From Rozella allomycis CSF55 (Eukaryota > Rozellomycota), in the NCBI GenBank assembly GCA_000442015.1, contig KE560959.1, forward strand, positions 186,001 to 250,000: 64,000 nucleotides of DNA. Direction: 5' to 3'. A program made the translations under genes and the position numbers. Under the pieces are notes generated by a model. The model did no database searches. It saw only the letters and a program-made list of their open reading frames with translations, and was not told the origin of the DNA. Of the stretch, positions 1 to 10,522 are shown piece by piece (within the stretch, counting starts at the first letter, position 1; each line of letters opens with the position of its first letter).

Positions 1-276
1 AAGTCAAAAGTAACGTTCCATACAGGATTGGTTTGTTTTCGACAAACAGGAGTAGTTTTAGTTTGTTCACCATCAACTGTAATAATAACGAATGGGTCTG
101 GCGATCCTATCTCTCAACTATTAGTGTAGTTTACGGAAAATATGCTGTTTATATAAATTGCTTGCATTTAAAACTGTCTTTATAATATAATCATATTGTA
201 CCTGTTAGCCTTATAGTCTTTGGTTGTCTAAATTTACGAAAATAAATAATCTTACAAAGACTCTGGTGAAGCCATT
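1..276 (-). CDS. NEDD4/Rsp5-family HECT E3 ligase, N-terminal C2 domain (partial)
   Basis: Only the 5' end of this gene is in the window; it runs off the left edge. Four exons (257-276, 202-227, 135-173, 1-106) joined across introns of 29, 28 and 28 nt give a protein starting MASPESLQPKTIRL. It continues as a C2 domain containing [28 protein letters not shown] and NPVWNVTFD. The DPF...VDGEQTKTT...NP.WN pattern is characteristic of the calcium- and lipid-binding C2 domain of Rsp5/Nedd4/Itch ubiquitin ligases. The WW and HECT domains expected downstream are outside the window, so the ligase assignment rests on the C2 alone. The family ubiquitinates membrane cargo. The start is the first ATG of a 20-nt first exon. 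It is divergent from the P4-ATPase gene, with 144 bp between start codons. Confidence 0.72.
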
Positions 277-420
277 GAACTTAGCCACAATCTATTTTCG
301 AATCAAATGAAATAATATCAAATGTGAATATGCGAGTAAGAATAAAATTATAAAAATGTTTAAATATCTGTTGTTTATCTTTGTGTGTGTATAATCTCGA
401 AAATTAATTCGGGAAATTTC

Positions 421-3400
421 ATGAATTCTCCGGATGAAACCCACACTGAAAAACCAGAAGAATGTCGATATATAAATACATCTGACGCTGATAACAAAAA
501 CTTATTTCCCGATAACCGAGTTCGGACTGCGCGTTATACGTTATATTCATTTTTACCAAAACAATTGTTGTATCAGTTTTCCAAGATTGCTAATGTGTAT
601 TTTTTGTTTATATCTGTGCTTCAAATGATACCGGGACTATCACCGACTGGAACATGGACTACGATAGTTCCACTTTCTGTATTTGTGGTACTTGGTATGT
701 TGCGAGAAGGCTATGACGATCATAAGAGATATCAGCAGGATGATGTTGAAAATAATACGCCTGCGATTGTTATGAGGAAAAAGGATGATAAGATGGAATG
801 GGTGACAGTTCCATGGTGGGATGTGAGAGTTGGCGAAAAGTTGATTGTGAGAAACAATGAATTTTTCCCAGCGGATATATTATTGTTGAATTCTAGTGAG
901 ATTGAAGGGGTGTGTTATGTTGAGACTGCGAATTTAGATGGAGAAACCAATTTGAAGAGCAAAGAGTCGCTGGACGTGACTGTTAAAGCAGCGTGGACGG
1001 AAGACCATTTAAAGGAGTTGAATAGTAAAAACATGGAATTGTTAGAATAGTGAATATTAAAGTGCAATTGCCAGATAATGATTTGTATAACTTTGATGGG
1101 GCGATTGTATTGACTGAAAATGGAGAAGAGATTAAGCGACCTGTTGGGATTAATCAGTTGTTGCTTAGAGGGAGTCAGTTGAAGAAGACAAGTTTTATTT
1201 ATGGGGTTGTTGTTTATACTGGTGAGGATACAAAGATTAGAAGGAATGGAAATGCCAATATCAAGAGTAAAATGTCTGTGATGGAAACGAGAATAACCAA
1301 CAGAATAATAGCGATGGTGTTTATATTTGTATTGATGGTTGCACTAATTTCATTTCTAGTTTTTATATTCCAGAATGGAGATTTGCCATGGTATGTTTCT
1401 AGCCAAACTACTGCCGATTTAGCGATGCAGTATTTTACGTTTGTAGTTTTGTACAATACGATGATTCCAATTTCATTGTATGTTACATTAGAAATTGTTA
1501 GAATGACGCAGGCATTTTATATTGACAGTGACGTGGAAATGTACTGTGCTGAATCTGACACCCCTGCCAAAGCGAGGACTAGTTCATTGAATGAAGATTT
1601 GGGGCAAATAAGTTATTTATTCTCTGACAAGGTAGAAATAAATTGAAATAACGATAGACGGGAACATTAACTGAGAATAAAATGATAATGCGATATTTTA
1701 CAACAAAGGGGATGTTGATACAACAGGGGTTGGTTGATGGTAAAATAAAACTGAAATAAATTTGTAGAATCGATGAAGATTAAGAGTGAAAAGGTTATAT
1801 TGGATCCAAGTAGGGAACAAAAAGAGATGATGGTTGAGTTTATGCAGTGTTTGTCACTTTGTCACACTGTGTTGCCTACAATTCCAGAACATTCTGTAAT
1901 CACTAAGCCATCAGAAGATAAGAATGGAATAACAATGAACAAATTCAAAACACTTGATGAGAGTGAAAATGGGTATTTCAAGTCTATAGAGTACCAAGCA
2001 ATGTCACCAGATGAGGTAGCATTGTTGAATGGAGCCAGGGATAATGGGTTTGTATTTCACCAAAGAAGGAATAAAATGGTTGTTATTAGAGAAGTTGATG
2101 TTGATGTTGAATATGAATTGTTGGATGTTTTAGAGTTTTCATCATCTCGAAAGAGGATGTCGACTATTTACAGAATGCCGAATAATAAAATAATGTTAAT
2201 ATGCAAGGGTGCTGACAATGTGATAACTAGGAGGCTAAAGAGCGATAATGATATCGCAAGGGAATTAAAAGACAGAAGCAATAAAAAGAATAATGAAAGT
2301 AATTTAGAAATAGAGAAATATAAAAATGATTTAGAGAATAATAAAAATGAGTTAAATGATTTAACATTTGAATTGATTGATTTAATGGCAATACAAGGCT
2401 ATCGAACCTTGTTGTATGGAAAACGTGAAATTTCAGAAACTGAATATAAAGAGTGGAAAAAAGTTTATCAAGATGCGTGTTTGACTTTGAATAATAGAAA
2501 TGAAGAGATAGAGAAAGCATGTGAGTTGATGGAAAGAGATTTAATATTGGTTGGTGGAACAGGCATTGAAGATAAATTGCAGGACAAGGTTGGAGAAACG
2601 ATTGATTTATTAAAGAAGATGGGAATAAAAGTTTGGGTGTTGACTGGCGATAAAAGAGAAACGGTTATTAACATTGGCAAAGCGTCATCAATTATTAAAC
2701 CAAATTCTGAGATATTTCAATTGAATGAAAAAGGATCAATAGAAGAAAATTTGAATTTTATATGGCGAGATTTGAATAAGAGAAATGAGAGAGTCAAAGG
2801 TGAAGGTGAACAAGTTGATGTTAATGGTGAAGTCAAAGTTAATGAAGAAGTTAAATACATCAAAGTTGAAGTCAAAGTTGAAAGTGATCAAGACGCAAAA
2901 GCTAATATTGAGGTTCCCCATGTGAATAAANGAGATAGAGAAAGCATGTGAGTTGATGGAAAGAGATTTAATATTGGTTGGTGGAACAGGCATAGAAGAT
3001 AAATTGCAGGACAAGGTTGGAGAAACGATTGATTTATTAAAGAAGATGGGAATAAAAGTTTGGGTGTTGACTGGCGATAAAAGAGAAACGGTTATTAACA
3101 TTGGCAAAGCGTCATCAATTATTAAACCAAATTCTGAGATATTTCAATTGAATGAAAAAGGATCAATAGAAGAAAATTTGAATTTTATATGGCGAGATTT
3201 GAATAAGAGAAATGAGAGAGTCAAAGGTGAAGGTGAACAAGTTGATGATAATGGTGAAGTCAAAGTTGAAAGTGAGCAAGACGCAAATGCTAATATTGAG
3301 GTTCCCCATGTGAATAAACGCCAAGGTTTAATTTATAATTTGATAGTTGATGGACAAGAATTAATTGAGATTGAAGAGAATCCAATTTTGCTTGATAAAT

Positions 3401-4473
3401 TTCTTCTTGTTGCATCTAAAATGGAGACTGTTATTTGTTGTCGAGTGTCGCCTGTGCAAAAGGCTAAAATAGTAAAGTTTGCTAGAGATCGATTGCAAGA
3501 ATTATTAGAAACAAATGACTGGCCAGATGACAGAATAGAATTCAAATCAAACAGATTTATTAAATTTATTAAAGATTTTAAAAAGACGCCAGTTGTGACA
3601 TGTGCTATTGGTGATGGTGCCAATGACATTTCAATGATTCAAGAAGCTCACGTTGGAATTGGCATAACTGGGAAAGAAGGTCTACAAGCAGCTAGAGCAA
3701 GCGATTATTCCATTGCCCAGTTTCGCCATCTCCAAAGACTTTTACTTGTTCATGGCCATTACTCTTACTACAGAACAAGCAACTTTCTCTTGTCCACCTT
3801 TTACAAGAATATAATGTTCTACCTAACCCAACTATTCTTTCAAATATTCACCAAATTCTCTGGCACAAGCATGTATGAACAATGGACTCTTTCTCTATTC
3901 AACATTGCCTGGTGTGCTCTAATTGTTATCTTTGTCGGTGTCTTTGATAGAGATTATCCCATCAATTTCCTCTTCTCAAACCCTTCAATCTACTCACATG
4001 GCCAACTCTTCAAATATATCAATTTTAAAAAATTCTTTCAATGGATGGCCTTTTCTTTATATCATTCCCTTATCCTGGTTTTCGGGATAGTTGGTATCTC
4101 ATATTTTTCATCTTCAGATCTATACAACTCTGATTATCTATATAACATGGGTGTCATTGTGTACACGTGTGTTGTACTTCTAGTTAATTTTAAATTGGCG
4201 TATTTGGAAACTAAGTATTGGGCTTGGCCTATCCAAGTAATCTTTCTATTAACAGTTCTTGTATGGTATTGTCTGTATCAGCCAGTGTATACCTTGTTCT
4301 ATTCTTTCACGTCTCTTGGCTTTGAAGTTTATGGTCAATTCTCTGTTCTGTTCAGCACCTTTTATTTCCACTTCTCTGTCTTGTTTTTATTACTTGTCGC
4401 CTTGATCCCTGACATTATAAAGTTTGTTGTCAATAAAATGTCTAATCCCAGTTTCAACACAATCTCTATATAG
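421..4473 (+). CDS. P4-type ATPase, phospholipid flippase
   Basis: Aminophospholipid-transporting P4-ATPase, which flips lipids to the cytosolic leaflet. Exons 421-1024, 1051-1631, 1658-1739 and 1768 onward are separated by introns of 26, 26 and 28 nt. Motifs in order: N-terminal SKIANVYFLF membrane segment, actuator TANLDGETNLK, MIPISLYVTLEIV (the PISL motif of the family), phosphorylation site SDK|TGTLTENKM split by an intron after the lysine, MSPDEVALLNGA, KGADNVI, LTGDKRET, GDGANDISMIQ, then a C-terminal membrane domain. It belongs to the Drs2/Dnf-like group rather than NEO1/ATP9. An assembly duplication at 2505-3318 around the N at 2931 inflates the apparent nucleotide-binding domain; the true protein should contain only one copy of that block. 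A GTG at 385 is in frame, but the ATG at 421 is the more likely start. The 3' end is convergent with citrate synthase. Confidence 0.93.
2505..3318. repeat. Near-identical direct duplication around an assembly gap (haplotype copies)
   Basis: Bases 2505-2930 and 2932-3318 are almost the same sequence, separated by a single N at 2931. The second copy lacks 39 nt (13 codons) found in a Lys/Val/Glu-rich stretch of the first and differs at several single bases. Both copies encode the same part of the P4-ATPase, including LTGDKRETVINIG, which a P4-ATPase has only once. This looks like two alleles placed end to end by the assembler rather than a real tandem duplication. Confidence 0.85.
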
Positions 4474-4616
4474 ACAAATAATGGCGAAACTTCACTTAAT
4501 AAAATATAGAATTTCAAATTAGCGATTTTTAGAAATTAATTTAGAAATGAGGTTAAAACTTCTTACTTCAGAAATTTAATACAAAATTATACAAATCAAA
4601 TTTACAAATCAAATCT

Positions 4617-6097
4617 TTATTTCTTTAATTGAAACTTTTCAATAATAGATTCAGTCGTTAAACTCTTTGGTCTCTCAATTGGAAATCCAAGAGCTCGGTT
4701 CCAAATCAATCCACTCAACACTCCCAATGAACGCGAAACTCCAAACAACACAGTATAGAAATCTTGTTCTTTCAATCCATAATATTGAAGTAAAACTCCA
4801 CTGTGGGCATCAACGTTGGGCCATGGATTCTTTGTCTTGCCATGCTCTGTCAACACATTAGGCACAATGTTATACAACTGACTCACCAACTTAAATAATT
4901 TATCATTAGGCAAATGCTTCAATGCAAATTCTCGCTGGCAAATATATCGCGGATCTACTTTCATCCCACCTTAACTCTTACCAGTCTTTCTCAACACCGC
5001 ATGTCCAAATCCAGGCACCACTTGTCCATTATTCAATGTATTCCAAATATATTCCTTAATCTTTTCATCACTGGGATTATCTCCAACATCCTCTTGAAGC
5101 TTCAACGTCCATCTCAACACTTCCTGGTTAGCCAATCCATGCAACGGTCCAGCTAGCCCATTCATGCCAGCTGCAAATGATAAATATGGATCACTCAACG
5201 CACTGCCAACTAACTGCGTCGCATGTGCTGACACATTGCCTCCCTCATGGTCAGAATGTATACTCAAATACAATCTCATCAACTCTACAAATTCAGGATG
5301 CTCAAACCCTAGCAACTTGCAAAAATTTGCAGACCAATCCAATTTAGAATCAATCTCTCCTATCTTGCCATCCTTAAATACATTCCTATATATCTTGGCG
5401 GCAACCAACGGAAGTCGGGCAATCAAATCATTCGCATCCTCAAACGCATACTCCCAATACAAATTCTTGGAAATCCCCTCATGATACGCTCTCGCAAATG
5501 AACTCTCCGTTTGCATAGCATTCACCGCCACACACAGCTGCGTCATGGGATGCATCGTATTCGGGCATCGGTCAATTATATCCCACACATGTATGGGCAC
5601 CTTTGCACGCGCCGCCCAATCTTCACTAAGCATCTTCACTTGCTCCTTGGTAGGTATCTCTCCAGTCAACAACAACCAAAACAATCCCTCAGGTAATGGT
5701 TCCTCTCCGCCAGGGGCACTAGGAAGTCGCTCCTGACACTGGGGAATTGTCAGTCCTCGGAATCTTATCCCCTATTAAATTGCTTCAATGATTCATACCT
5801 CTTCAGGATCCAATAGAGAGGTTTCATAGATAAGCCCCTTAATTCCTCGCATCCCTCCATATGCCTACTACATTACATTCAATTATTTACCATATCTACA
5901 GTCACATTGCCGAGAGTCTTTTCCCCATACTCTGCTCTCACCATCTTTACCCTCTCTTGTTGTTTTGGGATTACGTCACAAAGAGTTTCTTTCAAACTCT
6001 GATATCTTTCCTGCTAATCATAAATTACCTTGGGACGTGTGCCATAAAACGCTCTGCCTCGATGACCAATGGTTCGTCTTATTGATGTTGCAAACAT
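4617..6097 (-). CDS. Citrate synthase, mitochondrial
   Basis: First enzyme of the TCA cycle: condenses acetyl-CoA and oxaloacetate. Five exons (5891-5998 is the second; others 6029-6097, 5799-5864, 4982-5771, 4617-4954) joined across introns of 30, 26, 27 and 27 nt give a continuous protein aligning end to end with animal mitochondrial citrate synthase. Visible motifs are [50 protein letters not shown] (catalytic His region), [27 protein letters not shown] (catalytic His) and [14 protein letters not shown] (catalytic Asp). The N-terminus [19 protein letters not shown] is Arg-rich without acidic residues, as expected for a matrix-targeting peptide. The start is the only ATG of the first exon. 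Its presence shows a working TCA cycle, unlike mitosome-bearing microsporidia. Confidence 0.97.
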
Positions 6098-6245
6098 CTG
6101 ATTCCTTGCCGGGGTCAACAATATGCTAATTATCTAATTCTTTCTTTGTAAATAATATTGAAAATTGAAATTTATCCTTATTGCAAATATAAAGATTTAT
6201 TTTTTTCATCGTAACAATTATCATGTGATTCATAAATCCGGCTTT

Positions 6246-7753
6246 ATGAAATTTCCAATGCAATCAAACGAACAGGCTCGCAACTTGTTAAAGTTTATTG
6301 AAAAGTCGCCTTCTCCATTCCACGCGGTAGAAGAAGTAAAACAAAAATTAATTGCTGTTGGATTTAAAGAGCTAAGCGAAAGAAAATGTTGGCCTGTATT
6401 TAAACCCTCCGAAAAGTACTTTTTCACCAGAAATAGCTCGTCAATAATAGCTTTTCATATAGGATCCAAATACGTAAATAATATTTCGATATCTTATGAA
6501 GAAACCAGGCAATGGTTTTAGTATCATCGCTGCCCATACGGATTCTCCGTGTTTGAAAGTTAAGCCAATCTCAAAAATTGTAACGAAAAACTATCTTCAA
6601 ATCGGTGTACAAACATATGGGGGTGGTTTGTGGCACACATGGTTTGATCGAGATCTCTCTGTGGCTGGCAGGGTCATTGTCGAGGAGAATGGCTTAAAAG
6701 AAAGACTCGTTAAAATTGACAGGTATATATATATTCTGCATAAAATTTTGATCCATCTTAAGGATTCCTACATTGGCTATACATTTAGACCGCTCTGTTA
6801 ACGAAGGTTTCAATTTCAACAAGGAATCAAATTTCGTTCCCATATTTTCCTTGGGTTGTGCTGATGAAAAATCCAAAAATCACCACGAACAATTTTTACA
6901 GCTCCTGGCAGAGGAATTGAAAGTCCAGTCTAATCAAATACTTGATTTCGAACTTTGTTTGTATGACACTCAAGCACCTAATTTTGGGGGATTGAATAAT
7001 GAGTTTATTCAATCTGCACGCTTAGACAATTTGTTGATGTCTTATATAGCGATGGAAGTACCTTTGTCAAGAATTGTAACATTAGTCCTTTATGCAAAGT
7101 GCATCAAATAATGAACAAGAAAATATAACAATGACAGCCTTATTTGATAATGAAGAAGTCGGTTCTAGTTCTGCTTATGGGGCTGGCTCAAATTTACTAA
7201 AAGTATCGTTGGAAAGAATACTCGAAAGTCTTGAATGTCAAGTAGGATATTGTTCAAAAGTTGAAATAGAAACATTTTCATGAAACTATTCAAAGAAGTT
7301 ACTTGATCAGCGCTGATTGCGCTCATGCCATTCACCCAAATTACAGGTATCGATTAGAAGCTTCTTAAATAAGTGACAAACATGAACAGAATCACGCGCC
7401 AAGACTCAATGAAGGGATTGTTATTAAAGTGAATGCCAATCAAAGGTACGCTACTACTTCACTTACTTCGTCTATATTCAAGCAGATTGCCAACAAAAAC
7501 AATATTCCTTTCCAAGAATTCGTAGTAAAGAATGATTCTCCTTGTGGAAGCACCATTGGTCCCATACTATCAACATTAATTGGGATAAGAACGATCGGTA
7601 TTGAATTAATATTGTAAGAACTAAGATGTGGGAAATGCACAGCTTAGCATGCATTCCATTAGAGAAATGGCCGGTGTAAATGATGTTTTACTGTCAATCA
7701 ATTTGTTTAATAGCTTTTATCGGGACTTTCCAGAGATTGATAAACAATTATAA
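6246..7753 (+). CDS. Aspartyl aminopeptidase (M18 family)
   Basis: Cytosolic or vacuolar zinc aminopeptidase removing N-terminal Asp/Glu (DNPEP / yeast Ape4 family). Exons joined over introns of mostly 27-28 nt give the whole family architecture: FIEKSPSPFHAVEE near the N-terminus, IIAAHTDSPCLKVKP (zinc-binding His/Asp), YGGGLWHTWFDRDLSVAGR, SARLDNL, ALFDNEEVGSSSAYGAGS (catalytic Glu pair), LISADCAHAIHPNYSDKHE, KNDSPCGSTIGPILS and the C-terminal QLSMHSIREMAG with a zinc ligand His. About 440 residues, normal for M18. Start chosen at the ATG at 6246, just before the conserved N-terminal block. One intron (from 6723) has two competing 3' ends, see findings. The gene ends 8 bp before the stop codon of the convergent bZIP gene. 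Confidence 0.95.
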
Positions 7754-7760
7754 TAAAAGT

Positions 7761-8261
7761 TTATTCTAGGGCGTACGGGTAATTCGGGTGTCGATGGTAG
7801 TGATTAATATAATTTTCATGTGGAACTATGTTTTGAATTTTTGGCAACATGTTAAGTTTGGAACTATAATCTTCAAAAACTGTATTCTTGTTCCCTGTTA
7901 ACAGATAACTCTGGGAATCAAATCTTTCTCTATAATAATTCGAAGGATGCGTCTTCATTATATTTTTAAGCACATCGTTTAGTTCGTCTTGCAGTCGTCT
8001 ATTTTCATGCCGAAGATACTAATTATTCTTTAATATAATTTTTACTTCAATTTCTAATTTTTGATTAAAGATAGTCTCTTTCAAAGACTCCAATTCCTTT
8101 TTCTTCCTGTCTCTACACCTTTTTGCCGCCAATCTGTTCTTTTCGGATCGTGAGAGAACTTCTCCATTAAATAATTTTCCAACTGTTTCATTTCTAAAAT
8201 CTGCATTTGAATTGGATAACAAGTCATTAGAAGACAAATTTTTCAACATGATCACTTTCAT
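7761..8261 (-). CDS. bZIP transcription factor
   Basis: Basic leucine-zipper DNA-binding protein. Two exons joined over a 27-nt intron give about 150 residues. The basic region SRSEKNRLAAKRCRDRKKK carries the invariant N-x7-R arrangement, followed by a zipper reading KELESLKETIFNQKLEIE and then YLRHENRRLQDELNDVLK across the splice. The C-terminal tail is Tyr/His-rich (NHYHRHPNYPYALE) and unlike anything I recognise. The start could be Met at 8261 or the Met four codons later. The basic region resembles CREB/ATF types. Its upstream region contains a perfect TGACGTCA and a TGAGTCA, the sites such factors bind, so autoregulation is plausible. Confidence 0.88.
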
Positions 8262-8286
8262 AAATGTTTGATTGTATCTTTTGGAA

Positions 8287-8294
8287 TGACGTCA
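8287..8294. promoter_or_regulatory. CRE-type palindrome TGACGTCA upstream of bZIP gene
   Basis: A perfect 8-bp TGACGTCA lies 26 bp upstream of the bZIP start codon. This is the consensus site for CREB/ATF-class bZIP dimers. Function is inferred from sequence and position only. Confidence 0.5.
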
Positions 8295-8318
8295 TAGCTA
8301 TGCCACATACGTAATCCA

Positions 8319-8325
8319 TGAGTCA
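8319..8325. promoter_or_regulatory. AP-1/Gcn4-type site TGAGTCA upstream of bZIP gene
   Basis: A TGAGTCA heptamer lies about 58 bp upstream of the bZIP start and 24 bp beyond the TGACGTCA. It is the consensus for AP-1/Gcn4-class bZIP proteins. The pairing of the two sites in a 286-bp intergenic stretch is what makes it notable. Confidence 0.45.
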
Positions 8326-8547
8326 CGAAATCTATACTTGCTTTTTCGGCAAATACACTTCCTTATTGCAATATTTGTAACATTAAGAACTAAATTCGTA
8401 ACGTCAAAAAGAAGTGAATAAGGTTCATGACATCCTGCAAATGTGCAAAATATCACCACTCACCAGCAATCATGTATTTGCAAACTGTGAATCTAAATTG
8501 TCGTTAAAATGAATAACTAGATACTTCAATAATCAATTAAGTATTAT

Positions 8548-9594
8548 TTATTGAAATGCAAAATCAAAAGACTTGACAGTAACGTTGCCTCTTCCAGAAA
8601 ATCCAGTTCCTTCACTATGAATTTTAAGCAGATCTTTATCTTTAAACTTTTTTTCACAACAATAACAATTATTTGTCTTTTTTAGGATTTTATCGCCGCA
8701 AACACTGCAGTACACATGGCTGCAACTTTTTACAACTATAATTTCCATGGCATTGTTGAATGTCTTTAAACAACAAGGGCAAATCTTTTTGTGTTGGTCA
8801 TCGCTAAGGGTAAAATTGACAGATATAAGTTTTTTAATCCTTTAAAATGTATAATCTAAAGTTACGTTATAGGCTGGCTATCCAACGGGCACTCTACATA
8901 TCGCTTAACAGATTCAGCCTTTATCTCCCCCTGTTTTTCTTCTGGTGCTAATGAGGGAACCCAAAAACTAGGAAGTAGATGTTTCTTTTTTGTACTTTCT
9001 TCTTGTTCAATAAACTCTTTTGCCTTTTCAATCTCGCTCTGGACTTTTTCTCCAAAGCTCGTTACGAGAGTTTGATCCAATTCACCTTTCTGAAAAGATG
9101 ATGAAAATGTTACCATTCGTATATTCTATTCGTAGTCTTTTATTTTTAGGGGCATCTTGTTGGGTTATGTTCAATCTGGATTTTGGGGCTGTGTGGTTTT
9201 GAGAGTCTTGGAACGATTGAATGACTAAAGCCTTCGCCTTTTCTTCTAAAAGTTTATTTTTCTCCTCTTTCTTCGTTTCTTGATTTTTAAATAGTGTTTC
9301 TTGCCTATTGATTTCATTCTTTTGCGACAAGATATTTTTATACCAGCACTCTTTGCAAGCCATATGACCATGTGAACTAATTCTTTTCAAAATAATACCA
9401 TACCACATTAAAGGCTCTCTGACAGATTGCAGACATAAAAAACATGAGTCAAAATCACGAAGGCTATCTTTTCCAATACGGTGCTAATTTGACTAAGAAC
9501 ATATTGGTACCTCTTTGGTGCCATATTTTAGCTTGGACTTTTCGTGATAAGTAAAAAAGGAGGACGCAGTGTTGTTTTTGGAATGCCTACCCAT
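8548..9594 (-). CDS. NOSIP-family E3 ubiquitin ligase / RING-like protein
   Basis: Homologue of nitric oxide synthase-interacting protein, a nuclear protein with a split U-box/RING-like fold that in other eukaryotes associates with spliceosomes. Exons join over introns of 27, 28 and 26 nt. The N-terminus GRHSKNNTASSFFTYHEKSK and RDFDSCFLCLQSVREPLM match the family start. ILSQKNEINRQ lies in the coiled linker, LLPSFWVPSLAPE is the hallmark of the middle, and CPLDSQPIT, ICPCCLKTFNNAMEII, CSHVYCSVCGDKI and EGTGFSGRG make up the C-terminal half. About 290 residues, the usual size. The start ATG at 9594 is the only one giving the conserved N-terminus. It lies only 34 bp from the start of the divergent gene at 9629. 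Confidence 0.9.
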
Positions 9595-9628
9595 GCTGCG
9601 CCAACATATACTAACTTCACAAATCAAA

Positions 9629-10520
9629 ATGAAAGCCTTTAAAAATTCTGAATCAGAGAAAAACAATTTCAATCCACATGATAAATTCTTATTTGACGCC
9701 CCAATGTTTTGTGATTTTACGACAGAGAAGTTCCAGTTGGGTAAACAACTTTTGGAGCAATATCTGTATTGTCATGATGCAGATCAATTCAGCATTAGCG
9801 AGGAACTTTCTCAGTAAATTGTAAGCTTTGAATATATAAGAATATTAAATGGTACGGACCATGAATCAGAAAATGATGATTGGTTTCAAAATCTGCATCC
9901 TAGGCACGATAATCTTCAACCTGCTCAGTCTCCAGAGAGTAACAATGTAACTCCTTCACGAAAATTTAAACCACTGAAAAGCAAACTGGACCATACTAAG
10001 GATATGAATTCTACACCAATTTTGAATAAAAAGGCAACGGACAAAATAAAGATTGAAGATTTAAATAGTGTGCACGGTATAATGTCTCCATTGCTAAATG
10101 CGTGGAAAAAGAATAAAAGCGAAAGAAACAGAAAATCGGATGAAAATGAGGATAAAGTAAAACGTATCACACAGAGCAAAATAACATCGAGAAATAGAAT
10201 CACTAACGATAAGATTACTGAAACAGATTTTAACTCACTTCAAGATTTGATTGATCCCGTCTCAAGGAATGAATTGAGCAATTTGAAGATGTTGGATACT
10301 CACAACTACAAACCGAAGGCCCAAAACTACACAAATCAGAACACGAGGGTAAATGTAATTTATTTAACTAATGCAGAAACCCGTTTTAAATCCTATTTTA
10401 CAAGAACGGAGGGACGCACGTAAAATTCAAGCGTCTACTGATGAGATAAAGAAAATGATTTCGGAACATAACGCCAGGATAAGAAGTAGAGTTAAAAATA
10501 AAATCACTAAACCTATTTAA
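9629..10520 (+). CDS. Unknown protein, basic and Ser/Asn-rich
   Basis: Three exons joined across introns of 27 and 28 nt give about 260 residues. The N-terminus has an aromatic/acidic block (FLFDAPMFCDFTTEKF, then DDWFQNLHP) vaguely like the start of TPX2. A convincing TPX2 is present elsewhere (44655-46509), so I do not assign it. The rest is polar, with a basic tract (AWKKNKSERNRKSDENEDK) and a C-terminal helix RRDARKIQASTDEIKKMISE ending in a very basic tail, compatible with nucleic acid or microtubule binding. It is head to head with NOSIP and convergent with the next gene with only 2 bp between stop codons. Real coding status is supported by clean splicing in one frame; function is unknown. 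Confidence 0.6.
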
Positions 10521-10522
10521 TT

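Noticed and set aside
1024-1051. Apparent frameshift in the P4-ATPase, suggesting a pseudogene
   Set aside because: A 26-nt GT-AG intron (1025-1050) restores the frame as KELN-MNIKVQLPDNDLYNF, and the same kind of intron explains all other breaks in the gene.
2505-3318. True tandem exon duplication in the P4-ATPase
   Set aside because: An N sits exactly between the copies, and the copies differ as alleles do; a catalytic domain with two hinge motifs is not plausible.
5164-5736. Plus-strand ORFs antisense to citrate synthase
   Set aside because: Composition is that of a reverse-strand shadow, and citrate synthase is conserved across the whole stretch.
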